DNA from: DASUBV01 sp035763085
GTDB taxonomy: Bacteria; Actinomycetota; Actinomycetes; Streptosporangiales; Streptosporangiaceae
DNA: 30,481 nucleotides
Direction of reading: 5' to 3'
NCBI GenBank assembly: GCA_035763085.1
Contig: DASUBV010000029.1
Location: 1-30,481, forward strand
A program made the translations under genes and the position numbers. Positions 16,718 to 24,855 of this stretch are shown here, piece by piece (the first letter of the stretch is position 1; the number at the start of each line of letters is the position of its first letter). The notes under the pieces were generated by a model. It was given only the letters and a program-made list of their open reading frames with translations. It was not told the DNA's origin and searched no databases.

Positions 16718-16731
16718 GGGACGCAAGACCC
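16718..16731. promoter_or_regulatory. DosR/DevR-like box upstream of narG
   Basis: GGGACGCAAGACCC agrees with the 14-bp core GGGACTWWAGTCCC of the hypoxia/NO regulator DosR/DevR at 11 of 14 positions. It ends 83 bp ahead of the narG start codon, a workable promoter distance. DosR-type control of nitrate respiration genes is known in other actinobacteria. Match made by eye. Confidence 0.35.
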
Positions 16732-16763
16732 AGCGGGAACGGCGACCAGCCTAACGGCCCCGG

Positions 16764-16785
16764 CTTGCAGCTTCCCTGCAGCTTT
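16764..16785. promoter_or_regulatory. 11-bp-spaced direct repeats, candidate SARP operator
   Basis: TGCAGCTT occurs at 16766-16773 and again at 16777-16784, exactly 11 bp apart, abutting the stop codon of the SARP-type regulator and about 130 bp upstream of narG. SARP proteins are known to bind heptamer direct repeats at 11-bp spacing. On the nar strand a TAGGCT lies 12 nt further on as a possible -10. Confidence 0.45.
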
Positions 16786-19700
16786 CAGGCTTCGCAGCGG
16801 GGGTGCCAGCGGTCGGCGAGCTCGCGCAGCCGTGGCACCAGGACCAAGTAGCCGTCGTGCCGTGCCCGGTCCAGGGCTGCCGCGGCGGTCGCGGCGCACG
16901 CCAGGCTGTCGCCCTGGCTGGCGAGGAGCTCGGCCTGCGCCCACCGGGCCTCGTGCCGGGTGAGCGGCGTTCCCCCGGCCAGGGCGGCCTGGACGTGCGG
17001 CGCGGCTTCGCCTGGCCGGCCCTGGCGGGCGAGTGATGCGCCGAGCCGGGCCGCCGCCCAGGCGCGGAACAATGGGAGGCCCTCGGCGGCCTGCAGCGAG
17101 CTGCGGTAGGCGGAATCGGCGCGGCCGGTCAGCCCGGCCGCCTCGCAGGCGATCCCCAGGCCGCGGTGCGCGGCGGCGGCCCACTCCGCATGCCCGATGC
17201 GGGCGGCGATGCCGGCCGCCTGCTCCGCCGCGTCGATCGCCTCGGCGGCCCGGCCGAGGGCGGCCAGGGCCTCAGCCCGGTGCCACAGGCACTCGGCCTC
17301 GACGGCCGGGTGGCGGGCCGAACGGGCCCAGGCGAGAGTTTCCCCGATCTCGGCCAGGCCGTCGGCGGCCCGGCCGAGCAGGGCGAGGACGTGGCCCCTG
17401 GTGGCGCGCGGGCTCCACAGCCGCATTACCTCGCCGGGGGTGACCGCCAGGCGGACCAGGCGGTCAAGCTGGTCGGCGGCGTCCCGCAGCCTGCCGGCAG
17501 TGAAGCATTCCATGGCGTGCCAGTACAGCAGGCGGGCACTGCCGCGGCTGTCGCCGGCCTGGTCCAGCAGCCGGGCTGCCCGCCGCGCCCGGTGCCGGGC
17601 GCGGGCCAGGTTGCCCTCGGCCAGGTCGATGATCGCGCCCGCTGCCAGGGCCTGGCCCAGGGCGGCGGGCTGGCCCCCGGCTTCGGCGATCGCCAGGGCG
17701 GCCAGCCCGCTGCCGCAGGCGGCGTCCGCGGTCCTGGCGTCCAGGATGGCCAGCTGGGCCAGTACCTGGGACCGGAAGGCGGGATCATCGAGGTCGTCCA
17801 GCGCGGCGGTGAGGTCGGCGCGGGCCGCGGTGAGCTGCCCGGCGCGGCGGCGTGCCTCTGCGCGTGCCTCCAGCAGCGCTGCCCGCGCACGGCCGGGCGG
17901 GCTGAGTGCCAGCCCGGCGTCCGCCAGCCGTATGGCCTCACGGTCGCGGATCCGCTCCAGCTGGCTGCGGGCGGCGGCCGCATATGCCGTCGCGGCGTGG
18001 TCGTGGTCGCCGCTGGCGGCCAGGTGACGGGCGGTTTCGGCCGGGTCGGCGCCGCACTGCCGCAGCGCCTCGGCGAGAAGCGCGTGGAACCGGGCTGCCG
18101 CAGCGGGGGTAACGGCGGCGGTGACCGCCTGACGGACCGGGCCGTGGCGGATCCACCAGCCCCGGGGCCCGGGACAGGCCAGTCCGGCGCTGCCCAGTCC
18201 TTCCAGGGTGTCCAGTGCGGCGCGCTGGCCGCTGCCGCTCGCGGCGGCGAGGAGCGCCGGCGGCGCCGGGCGGCCGAGCAGCACGATCAGGGCCAGCATG
18301 TCCCGCCACCGGGAGGGCAGCCCGGTCAGCCGGTTTCCCGCGGCCTGCCCGATCCCGGCGGCGACGGCCTGTGCGGCCCCCGCGGCGTCGCCGCCCTGAC
18401 GCAGGCGCCACTTCCCGGCGCTGTCGCGTGTGATCTTTCCCTGCCGGGCCAGGGCGGCGATGACCTCGGTGACCGTGAACGGGGTGCGGCCGGCCTGCCT
18501 GATGACCGCCTCGGCCAGCAGCTGGTCGCTGAACAGGCTCCTGATGAGGCCTGCTGGAAGCGGGCCGAGGGTAAGGCCGGCTACCTGGTCACCGGGTATG
18601 CCGAGTGCCTCGGCGGGGTCGAAGCCCGTGCTGGCGCCTGCCCCGTACGCGGCTGCCAGGCTGACGCTGTCCAGGCGGCGCAGCAGGAGGCCCAGCACGG
18701 TGAGGCTGGCCGGATCCGCCCACTGCAGGTCATCGACCGCGATCAGGCAGCGCGGCCGGGCCGCCGCCGCGACGAGGCCGACCGCGCCTTGCAGGGCGAA
18801 CGCGCGGCAGGTTCCCTCGTCCACGGCGCTTTCCGCGGTGGCGGCGACCCCCGCCAGGCCGGGTACCGTCTCGCGCAGGGCGGCGGCCTCCGGCCCGGTG
18901 ACCCCTGACCGCAGGTCCGGCAGCAGGGCGGCGGCCTGGCGGAGCAAGCGGCCCGCCAGCGACCATGCCTCGTCCTGGTCCGGGGCGAATGCCGGTGCGG
19001 CCAGCACGGGAACGTCCGCCCGCCGCGCTGCCTCCGCCAGCAGCGCCGACTTGCCGATGCCGCCCGGCCCGGTGACCAGCACGACCCGCGGGCCGTGACC
19101 CGATGCCGCGGCCGCGATCGCCGCGCACTCCTCCTCCCGGCCCAGGAACGGGTCCGGGCCGGGAGGGGAACCGTGCGGCCTGGCCGACCGCGCCGCGCGG
19201 GAGGAGGCCGGCTGACCGCGTGCGGGCTGGCCTTCGAGAGCGCGCTGGCGGATCTCGAGGGCCTGCGGCGTGGGATCCAGCCCGGTCTCGGCGGCCAGGC
19301 GGTTCCGGTACCGGTCGAAGGCTGCCAGCGCCCCCGCCTGGTCCCCGGCAGCGGCAAGCGCACGGACCAGCAGCAGCACCGAGGACTCGCGAAGCGGCTC
19401 GGCGGCGGTAGCCTGCATGGCCCAGGCCGCAGCCTCCCCGGCGGGGGGGACGGCACCGGCGCTCTCCAGCGCAGCCGTCGCGGCCCCGTCCAGCGCGTCC
19501 AGGTAGGCGAGCGACAGGAGCCGCCGGCCGGCTTGCGCCCAGTCGGCGTAGGTGTCCTCGGGGAGCGGCTCGCCGCGCCAGATACCGAGCGCAGCGCGGA
19601 ACGAGGCGAGACGCTCGGCCGGGCGTGCGGTGCGGGCAGCCTGGCCGGCTTGCACCGCGGACAGGAATGCCTCGGCATCGACCCAGCAGCGGTCGTCGTC

Positions 19701-20093
19701 AGCGAGGGCATACCCGCCCGGGCCGGTCCGGACCAGGGCGCGGTCGCCCATCGCGCGGCGCAGTCGGCTGACCAGGACCTCGATGTTCCCCGCGGGATCG
19801 GCCGGGGGATTGCCCGGCCACAGCGCGTCGGCGATCTGCTCTTTGACGACCAGGGCCCCGCGCTGCAGCGCCAGCAGGCGCAAGAGGCGGCGGGCCAGCC
19901 TCCCGCCGAACGAGGCCAGCGCGATCTCCTGACCGTCGCGCTCCACCGCGAACCGGCCGAGCAGCCTGATCCGGATAGCCTCGGCACCGCCTGGCGGCGG
20001 CCCGCCGGGAGCAGCGGTCGGCGACCGGCGCGGTACGGGGACGCCCCGCAGGGAGCTGGCCGCGGGCGAACGAGCTCCGGCTGCTGCGGTCAT
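16785..20093 (-). CDS. AfsR/SARP-type regulator with BTAD, AAA ATPase and TPR regions
   Basis: 1102 aa. Residues 40-130 form an OmpR-like winged helix (IRLLGRFAVERDGQEI, GNIEVLVSRLRRAMGDRAL). Residues about 137-285 are the bacterial transcriptional activation domain (AAETGLDPTPQALEIRQRAL). An AAA/STAND ATPase follows, with Walker A GPGGIGKS (342-349) and Walker B CLIAVDDLQWAD (449-460). The C-terminal 450 residues are Ala-rich helical repeats of TPR type. Such proteins activate pathway genes by binding direct repeats. The narG operon begins only 149 bp downstream on the same strand, so control of nitrate respiration is a fair inference. The trigger ligand is unknown. ATG 20093 has AGGTG upstream. 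Confidence 0.92.
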   Translation of the reverse strand: MTAAAGARSPAASSLRGVPVPRRSPTAAPGGPPPGGAEAIRIRLLGRFAVERDGQEIALASFGGRLARRLLRLLALQRGALVVKEQIADALWPGNPPADPAGNIEVLVSRLRRAMGDRALVRTGPGGYALADDDRCWVDAEAFLSAVQAGQAARTARPAERLASFRAALGIWRGEPLPEDTYADWAQAGRRLLSLAYLDALDGAATAALESAGAVPPAGEAAAWAMQATAAEPLRESSVLLLVRALAAAGDQAGALAAFDRYRNRLAAETGLDPTPQALEIRQRALEGQPARGQPASSRAARSARPHGSPPGPDPFLGREEECAAIAAAASGHGPRVVLVTGPGGIGKSALLAEAARRADVPVLAAPAFAPDQDEAWSLAGRLLRQAAALLPDLRSGVTGPEAAALRETVPGLAGVAATAESAVDEGTCRAFALQGAVGLVAAAARPRCLIAVDDLQWADPASLTVLGLLLRRLDSVSLAAAYGAGASTGFDPAEALGIPGDQVAGLTLGPLPAGLIRSLFSDQLLAEAVIRQAGRTPFTVTEVIAALARQGKITRDSAGKWRLRQGGDAAGAAQAVAAGIGQAAGNRLTGLPSRWRDMLALIVLLGRPAPPALLAAASGSGQRAALDTLEGLGSAGLACPGPRGWWIRHGPVRQAVTAAVTPAAAARFHALLAEALRQCGADPAETARHLAASGDHDHAATAYAAAARSQLERIRDREAIRLADAGLALSPPGRARAALLEARAEARRRAGQLTAARADLTAALDDLDDPAFRSQVLAQLAILDARTADAACGSGLAALAIAEAGGQPAALGQALAAGAIIDLAEGNLARARHRARRAARLLDQAGDSRGSARLLYWHAMECFTAGRLRDAADQLDRLVRLAVTPGEVMRLWSPRATRGHVLALLGRAADGLAEIGETLAWARSARHPAVEAECLWHRAEALAALGRAAEAIDAAEQAAGIAARIGHAEWAAAAHRGLGIACEAAGLTGRADSAYRSSLQAAEGLPLFRAWAAARLGASLARQGRPGEAAPHVQAALAGGTPLTRHEARWAQAELLASQGDSLACAATAAAALDRARHDGYLVLVPRLRELADRWHPRCEA

Positions 20094-20320
20094 GGCGAAT
20101 TCACCTGCCCGGCAGGACCCGCGTGACCGTCCTCGGTTTTCCTGGCTCGCAAATCCCGCTGCCTCCCTCCGCCGTGACAGTGCCCGGGCCGTGCATGGAA
20201 ACGATCAGGTTAGCCCTGCCCGCGGTAAGGGCGTGCCACACCGGCCCGAGGCGTTAGCACGGGCACACCCTGGTAGGCGCTCGCACGCAGGACGCTAGGC
20301 CTGTCCGGGTACCGCTGCCA

Positions 20321-20334
20321 GGGGCCAAAGTCCC
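20321..20334. promoter_or_regulatory. second DosR/DevR-like box
   Basis: GGGGCCAAAGTCCC keeps the right half-site AGTCCC exactly and 4 of 6 bases of the left. It lies in the 271-bp gap upstream of the SARP-type regulator, about 230 bp from its start codon. The flanks do not match the extended consensus. Weak alone; notable because a similar box precedes narG. Confidence 0.25.
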
Positions 20335-20364
20335 GTCTTCCGCGGCCTGAGCGAAGCGAGAGGG

Positions 20365-20859
20365 TCACGTTGCGATGACGGTGCCGAGGGCGAGCAGCGC
20401 CAGGCTGAGCGCGGCGATCGCCGCGCGCAGGACGCTGGCGTTCCGCGCGCCCCGCCGTACCCTCGCCGTCAGCTCGGGGTTGTCAGGGGCACGGAGCGCG
20501 TCTCGCCGAAGCCGGGTCATCCGGCGCGCCTGCGCCATCCCGGCGACAGTCGCGGCCACCAGGCCAGCCGCGACCACGGCGCTGGCGGCGAGCTGCCCGT
20601 CCCAGCGGTAGGCAGACGCCAGGACCGCCCCGCTGGCCAGCGCGATCACCAGGGCCAGCCCGCCGGCCAGCCCGTACGCGCGGCCCAGGCCGCGGAAGAA
20701 CGCGACCCGCTCGGCCGGCCGCAAGGTGGCGTGCGCGACCCTGGCCACCACGAAGATAGCGACCAGGCCGCCGACCCAGACGGCCGTCGCCAGCACGAGC
20801 ACCGCCGTGAGCGCGGTCTCGGCCGGCTGCGGCAGCGCCAGGACCGGGCTAGCGGTCAC
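20365..20859 (-). CDS. four-helix membrane protein, co-transcribed with osmC-like gene
   Basis: 164 aa from GTG 20859, which overlaps the OsmC stop by 4 nt (GTGA). Hydrophobic helices are at about residues 16-37, 61-83, 88-108 and 142-162. Between the first two lies RVAHATLRPAERVAFFRGLGRAYG, probably a cytoplasmic loop. The family is not recognised; the WVGGL...VARVAHATL layout loosely recalls small DUF4149/CopD-like integral proteins. The coupling to an OsmC peroxidase suggests a role in redox or membrane stress, which is inference. Confidence 0.75.
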   Translation of the reverse strand: MTASPVLALPQPAETALTAVLVLATAVWVGGLVAIFVVARVAHATLRPAERVAFFRGLGRAYGLAGGLALVIALASGAVLASAYRWDGQLAASAVVAAGLVAATVAGMAQARRMTRLRRDALRAPDNPELTARVRRGARNASVLRAAIAALSLALLALGTVIAT

Positions 20860-21302
20860 GGCGCCGGTTCCAGCGCGGCGCTGACGGTGACCTTCGCCCC
20901 GGCGAACAGCCGGGAGACCGGGCACAGCTCGCTGGCCTCGCTGATCGCCGCGTCGAAGCCGGCCGCGTCGAGTCCCGGGATGCTGGCGGTCACGTCGAGG
21001 TGGGAGGAGACGATGGTGGGGACGCCGCCGGACTCGTCGAGGGTGACGGCGGCGGTGACGGCGAGCCGCTGCGGGACGACCTTTCGCTCGCCGAGCCGCA
21101 GGGCCAGCGCCATCGCGTAGCAGGCCGAGTGCGCCGCGGCGGCCAGTTCCTCCGGGCTGGTCCTCCCGTCCGCCTGCTCGGTCCGCGACGCCCAGGTGAC
21201 GGGCAGCCCGCCCGTCGCGCCGCTGCCCATCCGCAGCGTCCCGGCGCCGCTGGCCAGCGGTCCTTCCCACGTGGTCTGCGCCGTTCGTACCGCGATAGCC
21301 AT
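20856..21302 (-). CDS. OsmC-family peroxiredoxin
   Basis: 148 aa from ATG 21302, with GGGAG 6 nt upstream; an upstream extension of the frame is discarded because it lacks a site and family similarity. This is a thiol-dependent peroxidase that reduces organic hydroperoxides. The two catalytic cysteines are C61 (HSACYAMAL) and C127 (SELCPVSRLF), at nearly the same positions as in E. coli OsmC, with R40 and E52 close to where the active-site Arg and Glu are expected. It has a normal length and is the first gene of a two-gene unit. Confidence 0.93.
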   Translation of the reverse strand: MAIAVRTAQTTWEGPLASGAGTLRMGSGATGGLPVTWASRTEQADGRTSPEELAAAAHSACYAMALALRLGERKVVPQRLAVTAAVTLDESGGVPTIVSSHLDVTASIPGLDAAGFDAAISEASELCPVSRLFAGAKVTVSAALEPAP

Positions 21303-21403
21303 GAAAATCTCCCGATGCGCTAGTTGGTTACCTTGACTGGTGTAAGCCTGATCGTCTTTGCCGCCCCCCGCCGGTGGTGCAGGCACTCGCAGCGGCTCCG
21401 GAA

Positions 21404-22150
21404 TCAGGTGGCTGCCTGGCGGCGGGTGACCTGCATCCGCCACCGGGCCGGCCCGTCTTCCAGGACCGTGAACTGGTAGCCCCCCGGGCAGAGTTCGCTG
21501 ATCTCCCGCCATACCTGATCCAGGCGGGCTGCGGACTGCAGTTCGACCTGCTCGCCGCGCCCCATCCGCAGCAGCCGGTCCACGGCCGCGTCGACGGCCT
21601 GTCCCGATGGAAGCGCGTCCAGGTCGACCGCGGGTCCTACGGTGAGCAGGTACCACTCGTGCGGGTGGCCGCCGAGGGTCACGGTAGCCGGCACGCCCTG
21701 CGCCCGGCGGCCGGACGCGAGCAGGGTCTCCTCGTTACGCAGGTGACGCTCGAGCTGCGTGACGAAGTCGCGGACGACGGCGGCGAGCCGGGCGGGAGCC
21801 ATGGGCTGTTCCCCGGAGGCCGCCCGGGTCAGCAGCTCAGCGGCGGCACGCAGCCGGACGTGATCACGGGCCAGCCCGGCCGCCGCCTGGGCGGGGACAG
21901 CCGGGAACAGCAGCGCCTCTTCGTCAGATGCCTGCCGCAGCACCTCGGCCCGGGCGTAGCCGGCCAGCGCCGTCAGTTCCGCACTGGGCCACCGGCCCTG
22001 CTCGGCGGCGGCCAGCAGCTTCTCGGCGCTCGTCGTGACCTGCCACAGCACGAGCACGTGCTCCTCGGCCAGCGTCAGCGACGGCCGCGCGGCCAGCCCG
22101 GCCGGTCCCGGCTGCCGCCCCTGCGATGGCGCAAGGTTCACTGCAGTCAT
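21404..22150 (-). CDS. divergent hemerythrin-like plus DUF2249-like protein
   Basis: 248 aa from ATG 22150 (AGGG-type site 6 nt upstream; ATG 22177 has no site). Residues about 24-145 are a hemerythrin-like four-helix bundle with H31, E77/E78, DHVRLR (H97) and HLRNEE (H136, E140). The His normally found in EVLPHAAAEE is Gln73 here (EVLRQASDEE), so a complete di-iron site is doubtful. Residues about 173-243 (VDLDALPSGQAVDAAVDRLL to ARWRMQVTRR) follow the DUF2249 pattern but lack its NDHDP core. It may be a paralogue kept as a non-catalytic or regulatory partner. It faces away from the hemerythrin gene at 22456. Confidence 0.8.
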   Translation of the reverse strand: MTAVNLAPSQGRQPGPAGLAARPSLTLAEEHVLVLWQVTTSAEKLLAAAEQGRWPSAELTALAGYARAEVLRQASDEEALLFPAVPAQAAAGLARDHVRLRAAAELLTRAASGEQPMAPARLAAVVRDFVTQLERHLRNEETLLASGRRAQGVPATVTLGGHPHEWYLLTVGPAVDLDALPSGQAVDAAVDRLLRMGRGEQVELQSAARLDQVWREISELCPGGYQFTVLEDGPARWRMQVTRRQAAT

Positions 22151-22168
22151 AATCACCCTCCCTTGGTT

Positions 22169-22196
22169 AATTTTCACTAAAGCTATGGTAAAAAAT
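22169..22196. promoter_or_regulatory. 28-bp imperfect palindrome, candidate operator
   Basis: Centred on AGCT at 22181-22184, 10 of 14 positions pair between the two arms. It lies 19 nt upstream of the ATG at 22150, covering the likely promoter of the divergent hemerythrin-DUF2249 gene, and is strikingly AT-rich. Confidence 0.45.
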
Positions 22197-22380
22197 ATCC
22201 AAGGGCCTTGTCAATGGAGGCACCAGGGTGATCTCCGGCACGGGCGGCGGCGGGCGCCAGGCCCAAGGGCCGGGCCAGCCGCACGTTCAGGCAAGACAGG
22301 CCTCCCTGGCCAGAAGCTGCGCGGCAGGTCCGGCCGGGTCGCGCGGTTAGCCGCGGCAGGCGCCCGCGTGCCACAGGCCC

Positions 22381-22427
22381 TATTTTAATGAGAACCGTAG
22401 TATATAAGACGGAGACCCTGACCAGGG
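22381..22427 (+). promoter_or_regulatory. promoter region of the 161-aa hemerythrin gene
   Basis: An AT-rich block starts TATTTTAATGAG and ends with TATATAAG at 22401-22408, a likely -10. Just downstream, CCCTGACCAGGG (22416-22427) is an inverted repeat placed near the transcription start, so it could be an operator. The start codon is at 22456. Confidence 0.4.
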
Positions 22428-22455
22428 GCTGGGCCATAGAAGGGCAGGTGAGGCG

Positions 22456-22941
22456 ATGGCCTCCGTGGACAAGGCAGTCAGGCCCGCACAGGCCCGGGAG
22501 AGGCTCGCGGCCCGCCACGCCGAGATGCGGCAGGTCCTCGATCACTGGGCGGGCGTGCTGTCCGCCGCGGCGGACGGCGGCAGCCCGGTCCGCCCGGTGC
22601 GGAGCCTGCTGCGGGCATTCCTCACCGACGAGGTGCTGCCCCACGCCCGCGCCGAGGAGCGCACGCTCTACCGGGCTGCCCGCCGCGACCCCGGCATCGG
22701 CCTGCTGGTGCAGGACCTGACCAGCGAGCACCGGCTGCTCGCGTCGATGGCCGCCAGGCTGGCTGAGCCGGCGCGGCCAGCGGACTCCGCAGCGCAAGCC
22801 GCGGCGATCAGCGCCCTGTTCGCCAGTCACGTGGCCAAGGAAGACTCCCTCCTGCTGCCAGCGCTGGAGCGCTCCGGAGCCGACCTGCCGGCCATGATCG
22901 GCCGGGAACCCTGCCTGGCAGGCAGCCAGTGCGCAGCGTGA
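22456..22941 (+). CDS. hemerythrin HHE-domain protein
   Basis: 161 aa. The single hemerythrin domain spans residues 12-140, with candidate di-iron ligands H21, H63 and E67/E68 (EVLPHARAEERTLY), H92 (SEHRLL), H125 and E129 (SHVAKEDSLLLP). All expected positions are present, so oxygen or NO binding, or iron storage, is plausible. A GGTGAGG site precedes ATG 22456. The C-terminal tail after the bundle carries two cysteines, C153 and C159 (CLAGSQC), unlike the other hemerythrin proteins here, which might form a disulfide or bind metal. Divergent from the degenerate paralogue. Confidence 0.9.
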   Translation: MASVDKAVRPAQARERLAARHAEMRQVLDHWAGVLSAAADGGSPVRPVRSLLRAFLTDEVLPHARAEERTLYRAARRDPGIGLLVQDLTSEHRLLASMAARLAEPARPADSAAQAAAISALFASHVAKEDSLLLPALERSGADLPAMIGREPCLAGSQCAA

Positions 22942-23028
22942 CCTGCTGCCTCACTGCCGGGATCGCAGTCCGATGCGGCACGCCGCCGGCAGGCACGCTG
23001 CCGTCCGCACTGGCTCGGCGGCAGCCCG

Positions 23029-24855
23029 TTATCCGGCGGGCCCGCCGACGGGAGACGGCTGGGCGGGGGCGGCTGCGGGCGGGCGCGGGATGAGCCGCTC
23101 CCGGTGGTTCTCCTCGGTGAGGTCGTGCAGGCGGGCGTGCAGGAGGTCGGGCAGGGTGATGACGCCGGTGACTTCCCCGGTGGCAGGATCGGTCACCGGG
23201 GCGCTGGTCAGGCCCGTCTCGGCGAAGAGGTAGGCGACCTCGCGGAGAAGCTGGCCCGTGCTGACGTTCAGTTGGCAGGGGCGTGCGGCCTCGGCCGCGG
23301 TGACGGGGGCTATGGCGCCCTCGGCCAGGCTGGCGAGTGCCCGCAGGGTGGTGACCCCGGTGAGTGCGCCGTTCGCGTCGGTAACGGGGATCAGGCGCTG
23401 GCCCGGCGTGTCTTGAAGCCGGCTCGCCAGGGACGCGAGGAGTCCCGGCGTGACCTGCTCGTCCCCCTCCACGGTGGCCGGCGTCTTGGCGTCGACGTCG
23501 CTGACGAAGAACGTCTCCAGCGGGTCGGTGGAGTACTCGCGGGTCAGGTGGAGTCCGCGGCGGGCGATCGTCTCGGTGAGGACCGACCGCTTGAGCACGA
23601 GCGCGGACAGGGCGTAGGCGCCGGTGGAGGAGATCAGCAGGGGCAGGATGACGGGCCAGGCGTGGGTGAGCTCGAGGGTGAATATCACGCCGGTCAGCGG
23701 GGAGCGCATGACGCCGCCGACGACGGCGGCGAGCCCGAGCATGGCCCAGAAGCCGGGGAAGACGTGCGGCAGGGCCATGCCCTCCGCGGCGCCGAGCGCC
23801 CCGCCGATCATGAAGACCGGGGCCAGTACCCCGCCCGAGGTGCCCGATCCCAGGGACAGGGACCAGATGAGCGTCTTGACGACCAGGATGCCGACGATGA
23901 GGGAGACGGTCGCGCGCCCGGTGAGCAGCTGGTCGATGACGTCGTAACCGACGCCGAGAGCGCGCGGCTCAGCGAGTCCGCCCAGTCCGATGACGGCACC
24001 GCCGATGGCGGGCCACCACATCCAGTGGACGGACAGCCTGCCGAAGGCATCCTCGGCCCGGTAGACGAGCCAGGTCGCGGCCACGGCGAGGGCGCCGCCG
24101 GTCAGCCCGACGACCAGGCTGAGCGCCTCGTCGGGGGTGGTCAGGTGCATTCCCGCGGTGCTGACGGGGAAGATCGGGCCGGCTCCGAGCAGGTAGCCGC
24201 GGCAGATCGTGGCTACCGCTACAGAGGCGACGACGGGGATGAAGCTGCGCGGCCGCCACTCGAACAGCAGCAGTTCGACCGCGAGCAGCACCGCGGCCAC
24301 GGGGGAGTTGAAGGTGGCGGCCATGCCGGCGGCGGCGCCGGCGACGAGCAGGGTCTTGCGCTCGTCGGCGGTGAAGTGGCGCAGCTGGGCGATCATCGAG
24401 CCGATCGCCCCGCCGGTCATGATGATCGGGCCCTCGGCGCCGAACGGTCCGCCGGTGCCTATGCTGACCGCGGCGGAGACGGGCTTGAGCAGGGCGACCT
24501 TCGGGGCGACGATGCTGCCCTGGGTGAGGATCGCCTCGATCGCCTCGGGCATGCCGTGACCGCGTATCTTCTCCGAGCCGTAGCGGGCCAGCACGCCGAC
24601 GACCAGCCCGCCGGCGACGGGTGCGACCAGCACCATCCACCAGGGGTGGTGCCCCAGGCCCGGGGATACGAGCGTGGTCCGCCACCGCTGGTAGAAGACC
24701 AGGTTGGTGATCAGCCCGATCAGCCGCAGCAGCGCGAGGGCGGCCAGCGCGCCGAAGCCGCCCACGACCAGGGCCCAGGCGGTGATCAGCAGCGTCCTCG
24801 GCCGGAGGGTGAAATCACCCAAGTGGTTGAGGTCCCGGTGTGTCGGGGATGTCAC
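23029..24855 (-). CDS. ClC-family chloride channel/transporter with CBS domains
   Basis: 608 aa. The membrane domain (about 20-435) has the three selectivity stretches: GHGMPE (99-104; family form GSGIP, here His in place of the Cl-coordinating Ser), GAEGP (139-143; keeps the gating Glu E141) and GGVLAP (341-346). E194 in the LLAVELLLFEW helix may be the internal proton Glu of transporters. Two CBS domains (about 455-520 and 525-590) could bind adenine nucleotides and regulate gating. The start is GTG 24855, overlapping the MarR stop by 4 nt, so it is co-regulated with, and probably by, that repressor. Confidence 0.92.
   Translation of the reverse strand: MTSPTHRDLNHLGDFTLRPRTLLITAWALVVGGFGALAALALLRLIGLITNLVFYQRWRTTLVSPGLGHHPWWMVLVAPVAGGLVVGVLARYGSEKIRGHGMPEAIEAILTQGSIVAPKVALLKPVSAAVSIGTGGPFGAEGPIIMTGGAIGSMIAQLRHFTADERKTLLVAGAAAGMAATFNSPVAAVLLAVELLLFEWRPRSFIPVVASVAVATICRGYLLGAGPIFPVSTAGMHLTTPDEALSLVVGLTGGALAVAATWLVYRAEDAFGRLSVHWMWWPAIGGAVIGLGGLAEPRALGVGYDVIDQLLTGRATVSLIVGILVVKTLIWSLSLGSGTSGGVLAPVFMIGGALGAAEGMALPHVFPGFWAMLGLAAVVGGVMRSPLTGVIFTLELTHAWPVILPLLISSTGAYALSALVLKRSVLTETIARRGLHLTREYSTDPLETFFVSDVDAKTPATVEGDEQVTPGLLASLASRLQDTPGQRLIPVTDANGALTGVTTLRALASLAEGAIAPVTAAEAARPCQLNVSTGQLLREVAYLFAETGLTSAPVTDPATGEVTGVITLPDLLHARLHDLTEENHRERLIPRPPAAAPAQPSPVGGPAG

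Larger units (their letters stand above)
22151..22455. other. divergent promoter region between two hemerythrin genes
   Basis: These 305 bases hold two AT-rich blocks, at 22161-22200 (for the minus-strand gene) and 22381-22410 (for the plus-strand gene), separated by about 180 bases of ordinary GC-rich sequence in which I see no gene. Confidence 0.6.

Noticed and set aside
17166..18908. Plus-strand frame of 580 codons opposite the SARP-type regulator
   Set aside because: The regulator has a clear domain order on the minus strand. This frame is Gly/Gln/Arg-rich without motifs.
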